Assembly: GCA_014529385.2 (NCBI GenBank)
Contig: CM043942.1
Coordinates: 107,089,141 to 107,153,140 of the forward strand
Direction: 5' to 3'
Source of the DNA: Adiantum capillus-veneris
Lineage: Eukaryota; Streptophyta; Polypodiopsida; Polypodiales; Pteridaceae
Length of the DNA: 64,000 bases
Shown here: piece after piece, positions 1-11,357 of the stretch
Numbering within the stretch: the stretch's first letter is position 1
Layout: the number at the start of each line of letters is the position of its first letter
Made by a program: the position numbers and the translations under genes
Notes under the pieces: generated by a model
Databases searched by the model: none
What the model was told of the DNA's origin: nothing
Seen by the model: only the letters and a program-made list of their open reading frames with translations

Positions 1-279
1 CTCATTGTCAGTGCATGCCTACATTACAAAATGCCAACAAAATGAGGCAATTGTAGAAGAGAAGCGCAGACGTGAGAATGCTGATGAAGGACCATCAAAA
101 CGAGCTTCTAGAAGTGGGGGAAGAAGCGACTCAATGCCTTCTCAAACACCCTCAACACAAGGAGCATCTTCACCTGAAGTACTCATGGAGGAGTCTACAA
201 CAGGAAAGAAGAAAGAGCCAATGAAAGAAAAGACAAAAGGCTCAACTTATAAACTACAATCTGATATTGAGGTAGCAAA
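1..279 (+). pseudogene. G1 gag fragment (+), 3' part cut by rearrangement
   Basis: The frame from base 5 encodes the middle of the G1 gag protein (SVHAYITKCQQNEAIVEE and a Ser/Lys-rich stretch) and matches the opposite-strand gag at about 3010-3290 and 29705-29985 almost base for base. It starts left of the window and stops matching gag at about base 279, where sequence from the extreme 3' end of the G1 LTR follows. The four bases gcaa are shared by both sides, so the join looks like a microhomology deletion. The longer open frame to base 418 runs through antisense RNase H sequence and is not a real protein end. Confidence 0.8.
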
Positions 280-336
280 TTTCTCGACATATTTTTGGTA
301 TTTTTGGTGCGGTGACACGTACATAGTGGGAACGCA
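275..336. other. LTR-end/LTR-start junction remnant
   Basis: Bases 275-289 are the last 15 bases of the G1 LTR (ending ctcgaca). A doubled tatttttggt-like stretch (290-309) follows, then bases 312-336 repeat the LTR start region (gtgacacgtacatagtggg). From 337 the sequence is antisense RNase H. The same composite junction occurs at 26787-26834 and 54831-54878, but there it follows a complete LTR. It resembles a tail-to-head LTR-LTR joint fused to an inverted internal fragment. Confidence 0.7.
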
Positions 337-1781
337 TCAATCATTTGTGACTCATCTTCATACCTTGCCCTTGATAGCATATCTGCCACTGTATTGTCTT
401 TACCTGCAATGTGCTTAAACTCGGGATTTAAGGACTTAATGTAGGCAATCCACCGCAACATAGCAATGTCTGGTGTTGAGCAGCTTGTAATCATCCCAAG
501 AAGTGGTAGACAATCTGTTTCTACAACCACACATGCACCAATTAGGTACTCTTTCCCACTTTTCAAGGCTGTAACCATACCCCATAACTCTCTCTTTATC
601 TGTGGATAGTTTCTTTGGCGAGCACTTAGTACCTTTGCTCCAAATCTTACCACATACCTGTGTCCTTCTTTGTCATCTTGCCCTATTGCCCATCCAATCC
701 CTGTAGGACTGGTATCTACTGTCACAATCATTGGCCTTAGACACTCATAGTCTACCTTTCTCAAAGTCGTTGTTGACTGGAGTAACTCCTTTAGCTTTTT
801 CATGGATTTTACATGTGCTTCTGTCCATTTAAACTTTTGATTCTTTGTAAGCAGCTGATAAAGAGGATCAACTACATGTGCATAATGTGGAATCCAAATA
901 ACATAGAAGACACATGCTCCCAGAAACCTTCTAACCTCAGTGATGCTAGTGCATGTTTCTTTCATTCTTTGGATGGCATCTACCTTTGATGGACAAGGTT
1001 TCCTACCATATGGCCCGCACATGTTCCCCACAATGAGCACTTCTTTGAATCCAAGCATAGACTTTTTCCCTGACAATGTAAGATTCACTTCTTCCAACCT
1101 AGACAAAATTTTATCACAATCATTTATGTGATTTACCACAAACCTGCGACATCCCTTGAGATCGAAAGCTTCATCTTTGTCACTTTCTTCACATCCTTTG
1201 ATAGGCAAATCATCAATGAAAGGCATTGTAATTTGAGGAATAAAGTCACGTAAAACCTTATTCATCCCATTCATCATATGTGCAACCGAGTTGGTTTCTC
1301 CCTGTGGCAAGGTACACATCCTTACCAAACCCAAAGGTGTCCTCATGGTTGTCAAGTCTCTCCTTTCGATTGCAAGCTGAAATTGATCATACCCTGAGTA
1401 GAGATCCCCCATTGAGTAGATTGACCTCCCTACAAACGCCTGTGCAAATTCATCCACAATTGGACCTGTACCTTCATTTCTAATTGTCACCTTGTTCACT
1501 GGTTGCATATCTTGGATGAAGCGTAGAGAACCATTCTTCTTTGGAACTGTGAACCACCTGTTTGAGTATGGAGCACAAGAAGGCTCCAAGATTCCCATAT
1601 TGATTTTCTCATTCAGTAGCTCTACTAACTTTGGCAAATGAGCCTTTGGAACCGGAATAGGCCGCAGATTCCAAGGCACATGAGGTATTGTGAAAATTAC
1701 CATAGGAGCTACAATATAAGGATCAACATATCCTATCTCATGTGGCTCAAATGCAAAAGCCTTACCATGCTTTGAAAGCAT
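337..1781 (-). pseudogene. G1 reverse transcriptase-RNase H (copy 1)
   Basis: The frame (start MLSKHGKAFAFEPHE) gives an RT with the template-binding block FTVPKKNGSLRFIQDMQPVN, the fingers/palm block YSMGDLYSGYDQFQLAIERR, a LPQG motif and an FIDDLPIKG catalytic box (F-I-D-D instead of the usual Y-x-D-D). It continues into a Gypsy-type RNase H (VDTSPTGIGWAIGQDD; late segment HIAGKDNTVADMLSR). The end of RNase H, integrase and 3' LTR are missing because of the junction at 275-336. An in-frame TAA directly before the start Met separates it from the upstream pol spacer in all three copies. Private substitutions, such as GETNS for GATNS in the LPQG box, mark this copy as the most diverged. Confidence 0.85.
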
Positions 1782-2396
1782 TTCTTAGAAGAACTTTGTC
1801 TCCTCCTGTGTTAGAAACTCCTCGCAACCAATCTACAACTCTTGAAAAGACTCCTTTGTGAAGGTATGCCGATCCTTTTAGGATTCCGAAAACTTGGTTG
1901 TAAAGAAGCCTGTTCAATATTTTCCCTGTTGTTGGGTGGTAAGGGTGAAGCTACTGGTTTCACCTTCTTTGCTACACTCTTGTATTTAGTTTCAACATGG
2001 ACTTCTGGGCCAACTGTTTGGCTTTCGTTAAAGGCTTCTCATATCTCTTCAAATCTTCAAGTTTTGTAAAACATACTGATCCATTCCTTGTTACCAAGGA
2101 GCTGATAGAGAAAGTTTCACCTATTTTTGGATTAGCCGAGACCCTTTTTCTTTCTGTACCACTGCAATCCCGCTTTACAATGGTACTTGGCAGAAACCCA
2201 TCATTTCTCTATGATCATGAAACTCTTTTCTTACCTTTGGTAGAGGATGTTCTCTGAGGTTGTCACGATTTCTTCCATGGTTTACACAAACTGTGAGAAA
2301 TTGGACAGCACGTTTACCATCTTTGCTACGTATCCTAGCATATGCTGAACCATTGTCCATTACCTTTGTTTCCATTCGAACTCCCACAATGTAGGG
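1782..2396 (-). pseudogene. G1 protease-RT spacer, internally deleted
   Basis: Remnants of the pol region between protease and RT. The block at 2175-2387 (METKVMDNGSAYARIRSKDG) follows the protease and matches 28869-29069. The block at 1785-2040 matches the spacer frame at 28282-28546. About 200 bases present in the middle copy (roughly 28547-28730) are missing here, the join lying within cttct/catatctcttc at about 2035. This copy also has TAA in place of the CAA of ILGQPY at the protease end. Confidence 0.65.
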
Positions 2397-4062
2397 TTAT
2401 CCAAGGATGAGATGATATGAAGATGTATCCTGTACAAAGAAGTTTTGGTCAATCTTTACATCACCTATTGTCACCTTCACACCTGGACATGCTGCATACA
2501 ATTCACCGGATGAATTGTTTGCCACTTTTACCATCCAACCATGATCTGTGTCCATTGGCCATTTCCACTTGTTGTAGAGACTCTTTGACATTATGTTTAT
2601 TTCTGAACCAAGGTCAATCAAGGCAACAAATGGCTCTTCAAGATCACCTACCTTGACCAAAGTTTCTGTAGTAGCCCTTGCCCAATGATTTCGTGAATAG
2701 TAACTCCTAGGAATATCTTCAACTTCTTCATTATCATTTGAGAAATGCACTTGCTTCACTCTCCCACTAGATTGGTAGCATCCTACCACAGCTCCATCAT
2801 TCTCCTTATTTTGCAGTTGCATCCCTTGTGTCTTTGAGGTTTCCCCTTCAACCTGTGGACGAGAAACTTCAGCAAGGGTTTGCCTCTTTCTCTTGATGAT
2901 GTCAATGATCTCCTCATGGAATTCACGCTTTGCAATGCCAAGAACTTCTCCCAGAGTAAACTCAATCCTGTTATTCAAGATCCTTTCCTCCAAGACTTTC
3001 TTTAAATCTGTAGCAACCTCAATATCAGATTGTAGTTTATAAGTTGAGCCTTTTGTCTTACCTTTCGTTGGCTCTTTCTTCTTTCCTGTTGTAGACTCCT
3101 CCATGAGTACTTCAGGTGAAGATGCTCCTTGTGTTGAGGGTGTTTGAGAAGGCATTGAGTCGCTTCTTCCCCCACTTCTAGAAGCTCGTTTTGATGGTCC
3201 TTCATCAGCATTCTCACGTCTGCGCTTCTCTTCTACAATTGCCTCATTTTGTTGGCATTTTGTAATGTAGGCATGCACTGACAATGAGTCCACTGGATCA
3301 TTCCATCCTGTTTCTAGACGTATGCAATCACTTGCTTCATGTAGAATCTCTTTTGTAAGCTTTCCCTTTTTAGCTAATTGCATGACATTTGGCCAAATTT
3401 GACCATGATGGTCACTCACCTCTTCATCACAAAAATGTTCAATTTTTACTCCATAAGTAGCTGCCTCAACTGAAGAGGTGGCATGCTTGGTTGCCATATC
3501 TTCAACTAAGGTTTGCATTCCCTCCTTCCCAAAGTTAGTTCTCAAGGGTAGACCTGTCTCTTTTAAGTGGATTTTACCATCCTTAAAAAAGACAACATCT
3601 TCTGACAAAGCATCACTAAAATCATCACAATCCCTTCTTACATGGTCTGTACTATCACACCAAATACATCTATTAACAAACCCTTCTTTGGGCTGTTGTC
3701 TTTGCCTAGGAAGTGGCCCTGATGGTTGGCCTTTTTCTTCAAGCTTTGCAAACTTCACCTTCAAGTCACGCATTCCCTTCACAAGCTCATCTAGCATGGA
3801 CTCATCAAACTTAGGAGCGATAAAAGTAGGCTTTACCATTTTGTCAGAAGTTGAGGTGGAAGGACTTGTAGTGCTTACTACCATCTTGTCTCTTCTTCTT
3901 TGTCGTTTGGCAAGCAGTGAGACATCACCTTCAACCTCATTCCAGTCGTTCTTTAGTCCTTGCTCAGCATCTTTATCTTCAAGAAGAAGCTCCAAATTTT
4001 CTTGAAAATCTTTACCTGCAGCTTGTAAGAAAAGATCTGTCTTCTCTGCATCTAGTGTGGCC
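2397..4062 (-). pseudogene. G1 gag-protease, 5'-truncated (copy 1)
   Basis: This is the C-terminal two thirds of the G1 gag-protease: gag (ATLDAEKTDLFLQAAGKDF), a zinc-knuckle-like CIWCDSTDHVRRDC, a charged linker, and a retropepsin-like segment with catalytic box ALIDLGSEINIMS (D-L-G-S). The first 20 residues of the open frame are antisense LTR, not gag: a deletion joins gag at 4062 to LTR sequence at 4063. Relative to the intact copy this removes the N-terminal gag, PBS, LTR end and the X1/X2 small ORFs (equivalent of about 30758-31931). Confidence 0.85.
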
Positions 4063-5440
4063 ATAGTATGTGAGAAATGTAGATATGAGAGATGCGAAGA
4101 GATGAGAAGTTTCCCTCCCAAGCCCTATTCTTGCCCGTAGGCAATAAGGATACTATGGGGAGAGATGTACCTGTAGCAAGAGAACCTAGAGAGGATGAAT
4201 TACTAAAAATGAGAGAGATAGGTTTGGTTAAGGAGATGAGATTAGATACATATATATATATATATATGTTGGATTAGAGATGAAAATGAAAACAACAAGA
4301 AATCAAGAAAACATCAATGTAGAACACATCTTACTTGAAACCCTTCGGCACCATTATTGATGGGAGAGAGAAGAAGAGTGGATAATTCCACTTTGATTGA
4401 TACACCAAGTGCAAGACCTTCTTTGATTAGAGTTGATCTTCCAAGGTTAGCTTGTTGCAAGAATGGCTAGTCTCCCTCTAGGAGAAAGTGTAGGCTTGGG
4501 CTTATGTTAATGGCTAAGTACAATTAGGCATTACTACTCACTCCCTCAAGAATTCCTCTCATCAATGGCTTGAATGCTTGAGTTCCTTCCAAGGAAGAAG
4601 AGGTCCCCTTTTATAGGTGAAGGGAACCCCCAAGGGTTTACACAAGAAGAGAGGAGCCAGTGTGAACAGGAATTGGAAAAGTTGAAAATGAGCTGCCCCT
4701 GCATGATGTGGGCAGACTGGGGTCCAGTATTTTGATCATATCTCCTCAACCGTGGCTCCAAATAAAAAAGTAAAAATATGAGAAAAAACTTCAGCTCATT
4801 AGCTACGATTTTCATTTTAAAATTGTTTTCCAATTCAGATTGGAACCTTATGTAAAAAATTCATCAAAATAGGGTCCATTTATGGCAGCAAAAGTCTTCA
4901 TGTGGTCTCCTTAGCCTAGACTTTCATTTAATTCCAAAGGACACCTCATGCCATATGAAAGCATGACATTGCTCTTTGACAAAGTTTTGTAATCATGCTT
5001 GCAATAATGCATTAAAATAAGTGTATCTTTGAAATCATGCCACCTAGTGTCCGACTAGGATTTGATTCTCTCCTAGTAGCTATTTAAAAAGAAATATAAG
5101 AAAAGTATAAAAAATACATAGAATATATATATATTGGAGTTTACCCTAGATATAGGATCTAGCTAGGGTGTGAGATGATAATGAAATAGTAGAAATAAAG
5201 AATCAATGCTTTTTGCCCCAAGTTAAAGAGGCGGAGCTATTGATGCTTTTCCCATAGTATTTTCTGATGGTAAAGTAAGGATATGTTACCCTTGAGAAAG
5301 ATAATAGGATGAGATAAAAGGCTTATTATTATACGTAAATATGCATATGTACACTATAGGAAATATAATTATGTATTTAAAAAAATACAAGATAGATCTT
5401 GTAGCATGCGTTCCCACTATGTACGTGTCACTGTACGACA
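4063..5440 (-). repeat. G1 5' LTR, truncated at its 3' side
   Basis: This is about 1.38 kb of the 2.0-kb G1 LTR, read on the minus strand from its TG start (revcomp of gtacgaca at 5433-5440). It contains the LTR promoter: TATAAAA on the minus strand at 4609-4615. The U5-side 0.6 kb with X1/X2 is deleted. The bases at 5441-5445 (acgtt) would be one copy of a 5-bp target duplication; the partner lies outside the window. G1 is inserted into the RT region of G2 here. Confidence 0.85.
4609..4615 (-). promoter_or_regulatory. G1 LTR TATA box (truncated LTR)
   Basis: TATAAAA followed by GGGG on the minus strand, at the same LTR position as in the full LTRs. Transcription would run toward lower coordinates, into the truncated gag. 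Confidence 0.6.
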
Positions 5441-5445
5441 ACGTT

Positions 5446-6817
5446 CTTCTTAGTTAAGTCGTGTAGTGGTCCTGCTACTATAGTATGCACATATACCAAT
5501 AAAGCTTCTTAGCTCATGTACATTTCTTGGGTTAGGCCATGCTTTTATTACCTCTAACTTTGATGGATCCATTTGGATACTATCTTTAGAGATAATATGA
5601 CCTAAGTATTGAATCTCTTCAAGGAAGAATTCGCTTTTCTTTTGGTTGAGATAAAGCTTGTTCTCCCTCTATGCTTGGAAAATCACTTGGAGATGCTGCT
5701 TATGTTCCTCCAAAGACTTGGAGTAGATGATGATATCATCAAAGAACACTCCAGTGAATTTTCGATATGGTCTAAAAAGTTTCTCCATCAAACGATTGAA
5801 CATAGCTGGTGCATTAGTCAAGCCAAAAGGCATGACTAGATATTCATAAAGACCAAACGTTGTGCGAAACATGGTCTTTAAGATATCTTCATCCACTATC
5901 CTTATTTGATGATAGCCACTCTTAAGGTCAATCCTACTGAAGTAGGTAGAGCCTTGTAGCTTATCAAACAGATCTTCTACCCGAGGTACGGGAAATCTGT
6001 TTTTGATAGTGATATGGTTTAGTGCTCGATAGTCCACACACATACGGTATGTACCATCTTTCTTTTGCACTAAAAGGACTGGAGAACAAAAGGGAGAGGA
6101 ACTAGGCCTCACCATCCCTTTGTCTAGCATCTCTTGTACTTGCCTCATGATCTCCTCTTGTTGAGCTTGTGAGACTTGATAAGGAGGCTTGTTAGGTGGT
6201 GAGCTTCCAGTAAGGAGCTCAATACGATGGTCATCATCCCCTCGTTTTGGAGGTAAGTCCATAGGGATATCATCGATGAACACATCTTGGAATCCTTTTA
6301 GAAAATTAGACAAGTATAACTCTTCTTGATTCCTATCATTTACATTTGATGAAACATTAGTATCTTTTGGAGACTCTTTGACAAAAATCATGTACGCAAA
6401 AACTGAGCTCTTCATTGACTTATCAAAAGAAAGAGGATTTACAAGTGGAATAGTGCGACCATGCTCACTAGCATCTATATACATGTTCTTTCCTTTGTAA
6501 GTGAAGTAAATTCTCCTTTCAGGGAACTTCATGTTGGCAGCCATGCGATCAAACCATGGTGCCCCTAGGATAACATCCTGATGTTGGAGAGGAGAGATGA
6601 AGAAGTCTTCTTTGTCGACATAGCTTTGGACATGAAGCCTCAACTTCCCAATCAAGGGAGTAACGGAGGCTTGTTGTCCCTTGAAAGCTGCATCAACGAC
6701 TACTATATCTCCCATCTCAAAAGCTTGAATGCCCAACTTGGTGGCCAACTCTATTGATATGAAGTTAAGAGTAGAGCCAGGTTCAAACAAGATGAAGGCA
6801 TCATGCTCTCTTACCTT
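5446..6817 (-). pseudogene. G2 (Gypsy) protease and reverse transcriptase, 3'-truncated
   Basis: In the same frame as gag and directly after its TGA, this encodes an aspartic-protease-like segment ([20 protein letters not shown], then [10 protein letters not shown]) and a Ty3/Gypsy RT ([61 protein letters not shown]). The catalytic Asp of the usual D-S/T/P-G box is Glu here and in the second copy, so the protease may be inactive. In this copy a TAG at 5669 cuts RT after QVIFQA; the second copy reads through. Sequence matching RT continues to about 5490 and is cut by the G1 insertion at 5440. RNase H, integrase and the 3' LTR are not in this window. Confidence 0.85.
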
Positions 6818-8252
6818 TCACCAAGCATAGGAGAGTGATGATCCTTTGCAATGAGCATCCTCTTTTGGAGCTTCGATGGTGGAAGCTCTAAGAGTCTCAT
6901 TGCAAGTATTCTTCTTGGGGCAAGAACGATAGCCATGTCCTTGCTCTCCACACTTGAAACACTTATGGTCCTTGCGAAAAGCTTCAAGCTCTTCAGGAGA
7001 GAGTTTGTTTTTACATTTGTAAACTCCCTTCTCCTTGGACCGATTGTTGTTGTTGTTGTTGTTGTTGGAAGTGCCTTGGGAATTATTTTGAGCATTGGAT
7101 TTCCCCTTTGCATCATTTTTATCTTTGTTTTCCATGGGCTTGACATTATGTCTAGCCCCTTGATGGAAATTGATGCATGAAGCAACCATGGTGTGGTGGA
7201 TTACTTCGGTAATAGTACCGGGCCGTTGAGAGTTGATGTATTCGGCCATCTCTTCAGGTAATCCCGCACAAAATTGTTGTCTTTGCTCGGCAAAGTCTAT
7301 CTTTTGAAAGAGAGTAGCTTTGAAATATAAATCCCAAAACTTGTCTACATACTTGTTGATAGACTCATGAGAGAGAAGCTTCAAGCCGCGCCATTCGGTA
7401 AGAACTTTATCTTTAGTATCGCTTGGCAGAAATTGCTTCATGATGGAAGCTTGTAGAGTTTTCCATGTCTTTGGGGCTTCTCCATTGCCACGAAGGCTAG
7501 CCCACCATTGACGAGCTGATTTTTGGAAGTGCATAGCTACATGACATAGCTTGGAGGACTCTGTGAAGCCCTCGTCCCCAAAGGCAGCGTCAAATTGTTG
7601 GATAAAGGCCAAGACTTTGTCGGTAGCACCAAAGGTGCCATCGTAGGTGAGAAAAGAGATACTCTTTCCTCCCTCCTTGAACTTCTTTAGCTTTTGTGAC
7701 CTTCGCCATGCAGGAAATGATTTGCGATGTCCTCCCCTCTTGTATTCTCTAGGAGAATAGCCATAACTTTCATCGGAAGAGGAGGAAGGTGAAGAAGAAG
7801 GAGAAGAGGGTGACCTCTTGCTAGCCCTTTTCTTCCTTTGTTTCCTCTCTTGCCTTTCAGAGTAATGAGGAGAAGGACTATGGGTTGCTCTTTTCCTCTT
7901 GGGAGGAGTAGGCGATCGTCTAGACCGCCTTCTTCGTGGAGCCACATCTTCAGAAGAACTTAGACTTTCATTGCTTTCTTTCTCTTTGGATTCCTCCTCT
8001 CGAATGGGAGAGAGTCTTCTTTTGGGGATCTCTTCAAGAGGCCTCCTAAGCTCTCTCCTCTTGGAGAGGAAGGGAAATTCCATAGGCACGAAGTTGTTGA
8101 GTAACTTCGGCTTGCAAGGTAGGGTTGCCCATAGCTTGTTGCAACCTAGTCACAAGATAATTCACAAACATGGGAGCATCATCATTAGCACCTTCATGTG
8201 CAAAATCAAAGCTATCAATGTTCATTCTACTCTCTTGATTATTGTCAGCCAT
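6818..8252 (-). pseudogene. G2 gag, zinc-knuckle protein, with frame break
   Basis: The main frame (8089-6818) has an Arg/Ser-rich N-terminal region, a retrotransposon gag core (ARQWWASLRGNGEAPKTWKT; ESINKYVDKFWDLYFKA), an Asn run encoded by a (GTT)n tract, and one CCHC knuckle (CFKCGEQGHGYRSC). An upstream frame starting MADNNQESRM at 8252 looks like the true N-terminus but runs in another phase and ends at 8046, overlapping the main frame; both copies share this. The gag ends in TGG-TGA and the protease-RT continues in the same phase. The Asn run is four codons longer than in the second copy, which explains a 12-base offset change. Confidence 0.8.
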
Positions 8253-8649
8253 GTTAACAAAATTTTATGTATGTACTTAGTGTATGCTTTGGCAATTCAA
8301 AACCTTAGTTTCCACTCCTCTTAGCCTTTGAAAATTGGCTCTTAAGTATCTACACCCACGACTCAAAGTGGTTAATTATAGAGAGTAGAGGAGTAGGTCT
8401 AACATAGCAGAGTTTCCAAGGGCTAGCTCCTTTCGGACTTCTTATGGCTCAATAATGGTAAAGCCGTAGGCAAGTCTAAAAAGACTCCATTATTAAGTCC
8501 AAAGCTCCCGAGGTGTGCACCATCCCCCACATAGTGGGCTTAACAAAACCAATATTAGATCCCAGTTCCACTTACCCTATTATAATTAACAACATCAACC
8601 ATTTATAGGCTACTTAAGGACCTCTCTTCTTAAGCAAGAAAAGAGAAAC
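8253..8649 (-). other. G2 5' leader
   Basis: Untranslated leader between PBS and the gag start of G2. I see no gene; it is nearly identical in the second copy (36113-36508). Confidence 0.6.
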
Positions 8650-8667
8650 CAAATGCTCTGATACCAA
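8650..8667 (-). promoter_or_regulatory. G2 primer binding site (tRNA-iMet)
   Basis: On the minus strand TGGTATCAGAGCATTTGG, the standard plant initiator-Met tRNA primer site start, one base from the LTR end. This fixes the 5' LTR boundary and the minus orientation. Confidence 0.85.
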
Positions 8668-8668
8668 T

Positions 8669-10198
8669 GTAATGGAATTAGCCTATTCAACTTGAGAATA
8701 GCGAAAATTAATGAGAATACTTTCGAGAAATAACTTTGTGAGCATAGTGGGTAGACATAATTGAAGATAGCAACATAATCATAGCAATTAGTTAACTTGG
8801 CATGAACAATACTTTTGCAAGAGAGAGAATTTAGAGAACATGACAACAGTTGAGGACCGGATTTATGTGGAGCCGGTCCCCCCTCCAATAGGCATTTGTA
8901 TTATGATTTCTCCCATTAAGAGAGACTTGTTACAATACATTCTTTGTGTTCCTTGTGACCTAGGTGATGCAATGAAGATGGAAAGCTTCATGCATCACAA
9001 TCATAGCATAACATGAACTTGAAGAAAGCTTTAATTGTCCCAAGACCTCAAACACCTTCGAAGGTGGAGAGAGCTAGCAGGGAATGAGGGTAGGGAAGAG
9101 GAAGAAGAAACATTTCATAGGAGAAAGAACTAGTTCCTCACTTATCATACTCTTGTTGCTAGCATACATAATAGCATAGTAATGAAGAAGAAGGAGATTA
9201 CAAGCTCAAGCATTGAAGCATGGCTCTTGGTTGGATTTGCACTCCATAGCCAAGAGTGTTGGTGTAGGCTCTCAACCTCTACCTGCTTGGAGAGGGAGCT
9301 CTTGCACTTTGCATAGCACACAATGAGAGTTATTGTGAGTGTGTGTGGGTGAGTATACCCCTCAAGCAAGCCCCTAGCTAACTTGGGTCGACCCCCCCTT
9401 GTAGCTCATGCTTGAAGCTCATTGGACCCTCCCAGGCCTAGCCAATCATGAGCAGGAGGCATTACAAGCAGTAGGGGTAGCCTTGAGACAAGTGTCCCCC
9501 TTTCCTTTTTGAGAGAGAGGGCTAGATAAATGCTAAAACAATTAGATAATTCATGTAATTTATCATTGGACCCCTTTGAAGCTTAGCCAATAGGCTTCAA
9601 GCAACACATGAAGGTAACATGGGTAGGGGCCTGACATGTGTCCTTGCTGCCTCTTCAAGTTGGGGCTTCCCTTGTGTGTGTGAGTGGGTGTTCTCTCTCT
9701 AGCCCCTAGGAAAAGGGCTCGCCCCCCCTCTTGTAGGAATGCTTTTGACTTTAGGTGATCAAGCACCTTACTCACGAAGCATGACAAAGCACTTGAAATA
9801 GGGGGTGTTCCCACAAGCATCTCAGGCAAGCTTCTCAAGGCACCTCAAGTACCTTAATCATGCAGCAAGTCAAGCACCTCAAGCATGGAGCTAATCAAGC
9901 ACCTCAATCATCTTAATCAAGCACCTCAAGCACGACAAGCACCTCAAGCACGACAAGCACCTCAAGCAGGACAAGCACCTCGAGCTTGGGCTGGGTTCCC
10001 ACCTCAAGGTCAACCCTATCTTACCTAAGGTCAAAGGACTTTTACACACATTTATTGGAGGTCTTAAATGAAGCTAGCCCTATGGTCTTATGCTCCATTG
10101 GTTAGCCTTGCTCTTTGATAGACCATCTCTCTTTTGGGCCCCTTTACCATTGGCCCTGTGTTGAGATAGATCTATAAGCACATATCTATATCTTAACA
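8669..10198 (-). repeat. G2 5' LTR (1,530 bp)
   Basis: On the minus strand the LTR starts TGTTAAGATATAG (from 10198) and ends CCATTACA at 8669, next to the PBS. It holds a small tandem repeat at about 9888-9985. The 3' LTR partner is not in the window, so the boundary at 10198 rests on the TG start and the change to array-like sequence beyond it. Confidence 0.75.
9888..9985. repeat. 18-bp minisatellite inside G2 LTR
   Basis: Repeats of aagcacctcaagcacgac, with degenerate flanking units. This copy has one more 18-base unit than the second (37769-37826), matching an 18-base offset change. Confidence 0.8.
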
Positions 10199-11357
10199 CT
10201 TGTTCCCGTTTATTCTCCCACATTAAGTGATCAATTTAATATGAGAAAATCATTTGGGTTGGTTAGATATTAGATTTTATGACAATAGCAGTTCTAGATT
10301 ATGTCCCATACTATATTTAAGGTGCCAAAGGTTTGGCCTTATGGTCCTAGATTTAGCCAAGTGGTCAACACATATAGGACCAAGTGCACACTGTGCCACA
10401 AAACTTGGCCACCACTTCACTTGCCAAAGTTTAGTCCACATGGTCAATCCTAAGTTTTCAATGTTCATATTATGTCATAAGAGACAACACTTCTTTTTTG
10501 TCACCTTTTGCCTCGTGGAAAACCTAGGCTTGTTTTCACATACTCAGGCACTTCAAGCCATAATAAATTTTCATTTCTCTTTGGCAACCCTTTTGTTCAA
10601 GTATTTGAAAAAACGTTGTTTAAGGCCACCCTAAACCATTTTCATTTAGGGGTGTCTAAAACTAGCTTTTTGGCAATTCGAGAAGAAAATGGTCAAAGTT
10701 TTATACTTAGTTTTAACCACTTGACCAATTCAAATATTGGAAAGCAAGGTCTTGTAATACTTTTCTTGGACATCACACATTAAAACTAGGTCCCTCACTT
10801 GTCCAAGCTGTGATCTAATACAATAAAGGGCTTTTGGTTTCAAGATGCACCACTTTCCCAACCTTGATTCCATTAAAGAAGCTAGCTCTACTTAGACATT
10901 TAATAGCAAGGTCCTGTAGCAGTTCACATTGAACATTTTCCATGACAGCTAGGTCCACCACTTATCTAAGCTATGCTCTAATAGAGTAAGGGGGTTTTGG
11001 TTTCAAGATCCACCACTTGTCCAAACTTGATTTGGGAAGCAAGGTCCTATAATAGTTTGCTTTGGACATTCACCATTACAACTAAGTCCACCACTTCTCC
11101 AAGCTATGTTCTAATACACTAAGGAGGTTTTGGTTTCAAGGAGAACCACTTGTACGACTTTGTTTTTGGAAGTAAGGTCTTTACATAGTTCACCTTGGAC
11201 CTTGGACATTGGATACTACAACTAAGCCCACCACTTGTCCAAGCTATCCTCTATATATAGCCAAAGGGTTTGGGTTTCAAGATTCACCACTTTTCCAACC
11301 TTTCTTGCATTAAATAAAGGAGGGGCATTATCACTAGGTCCACCACTTGTCCAAGCT
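10199..11357. repeat. Diverged tandem array (left part), no gene
   Basis: From about 10730 the sequence is made of degenerate units of roughly 150 bases sharing blocks such as ggtccaccacttgtccaag, gctatgctctaat and tttggtttcaag. The 10199-10730 part has only scattered matches. The array stops at the CACTA left end and resumes in phase at 57402. Short open frames in it are not conserved as proteins and I call no gene. Confidence 0.75.

Noticed and set aside
195-336. C-terminal tail of the minus-strand RT frame (AFPLCTCHRTKNTKNMSRN...)
   Set aside because: It is read through the inverted LTR junction and LTR tail, not RNase H, so I end the homologous region at 337.
3478-4005. 175-codon plus-strand ORF opposite G1 gag (also 30172-30699)
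   Set aside because: Antisense shadow of the Ser/Lys-rich gag segment; conserved only because gag is duplicated.
9880-9990. CRISPR-like short repeats in the G2 LTR
   Set aside because: Contiguous 18-base units without unique spacers; a minisatellite, not an array.
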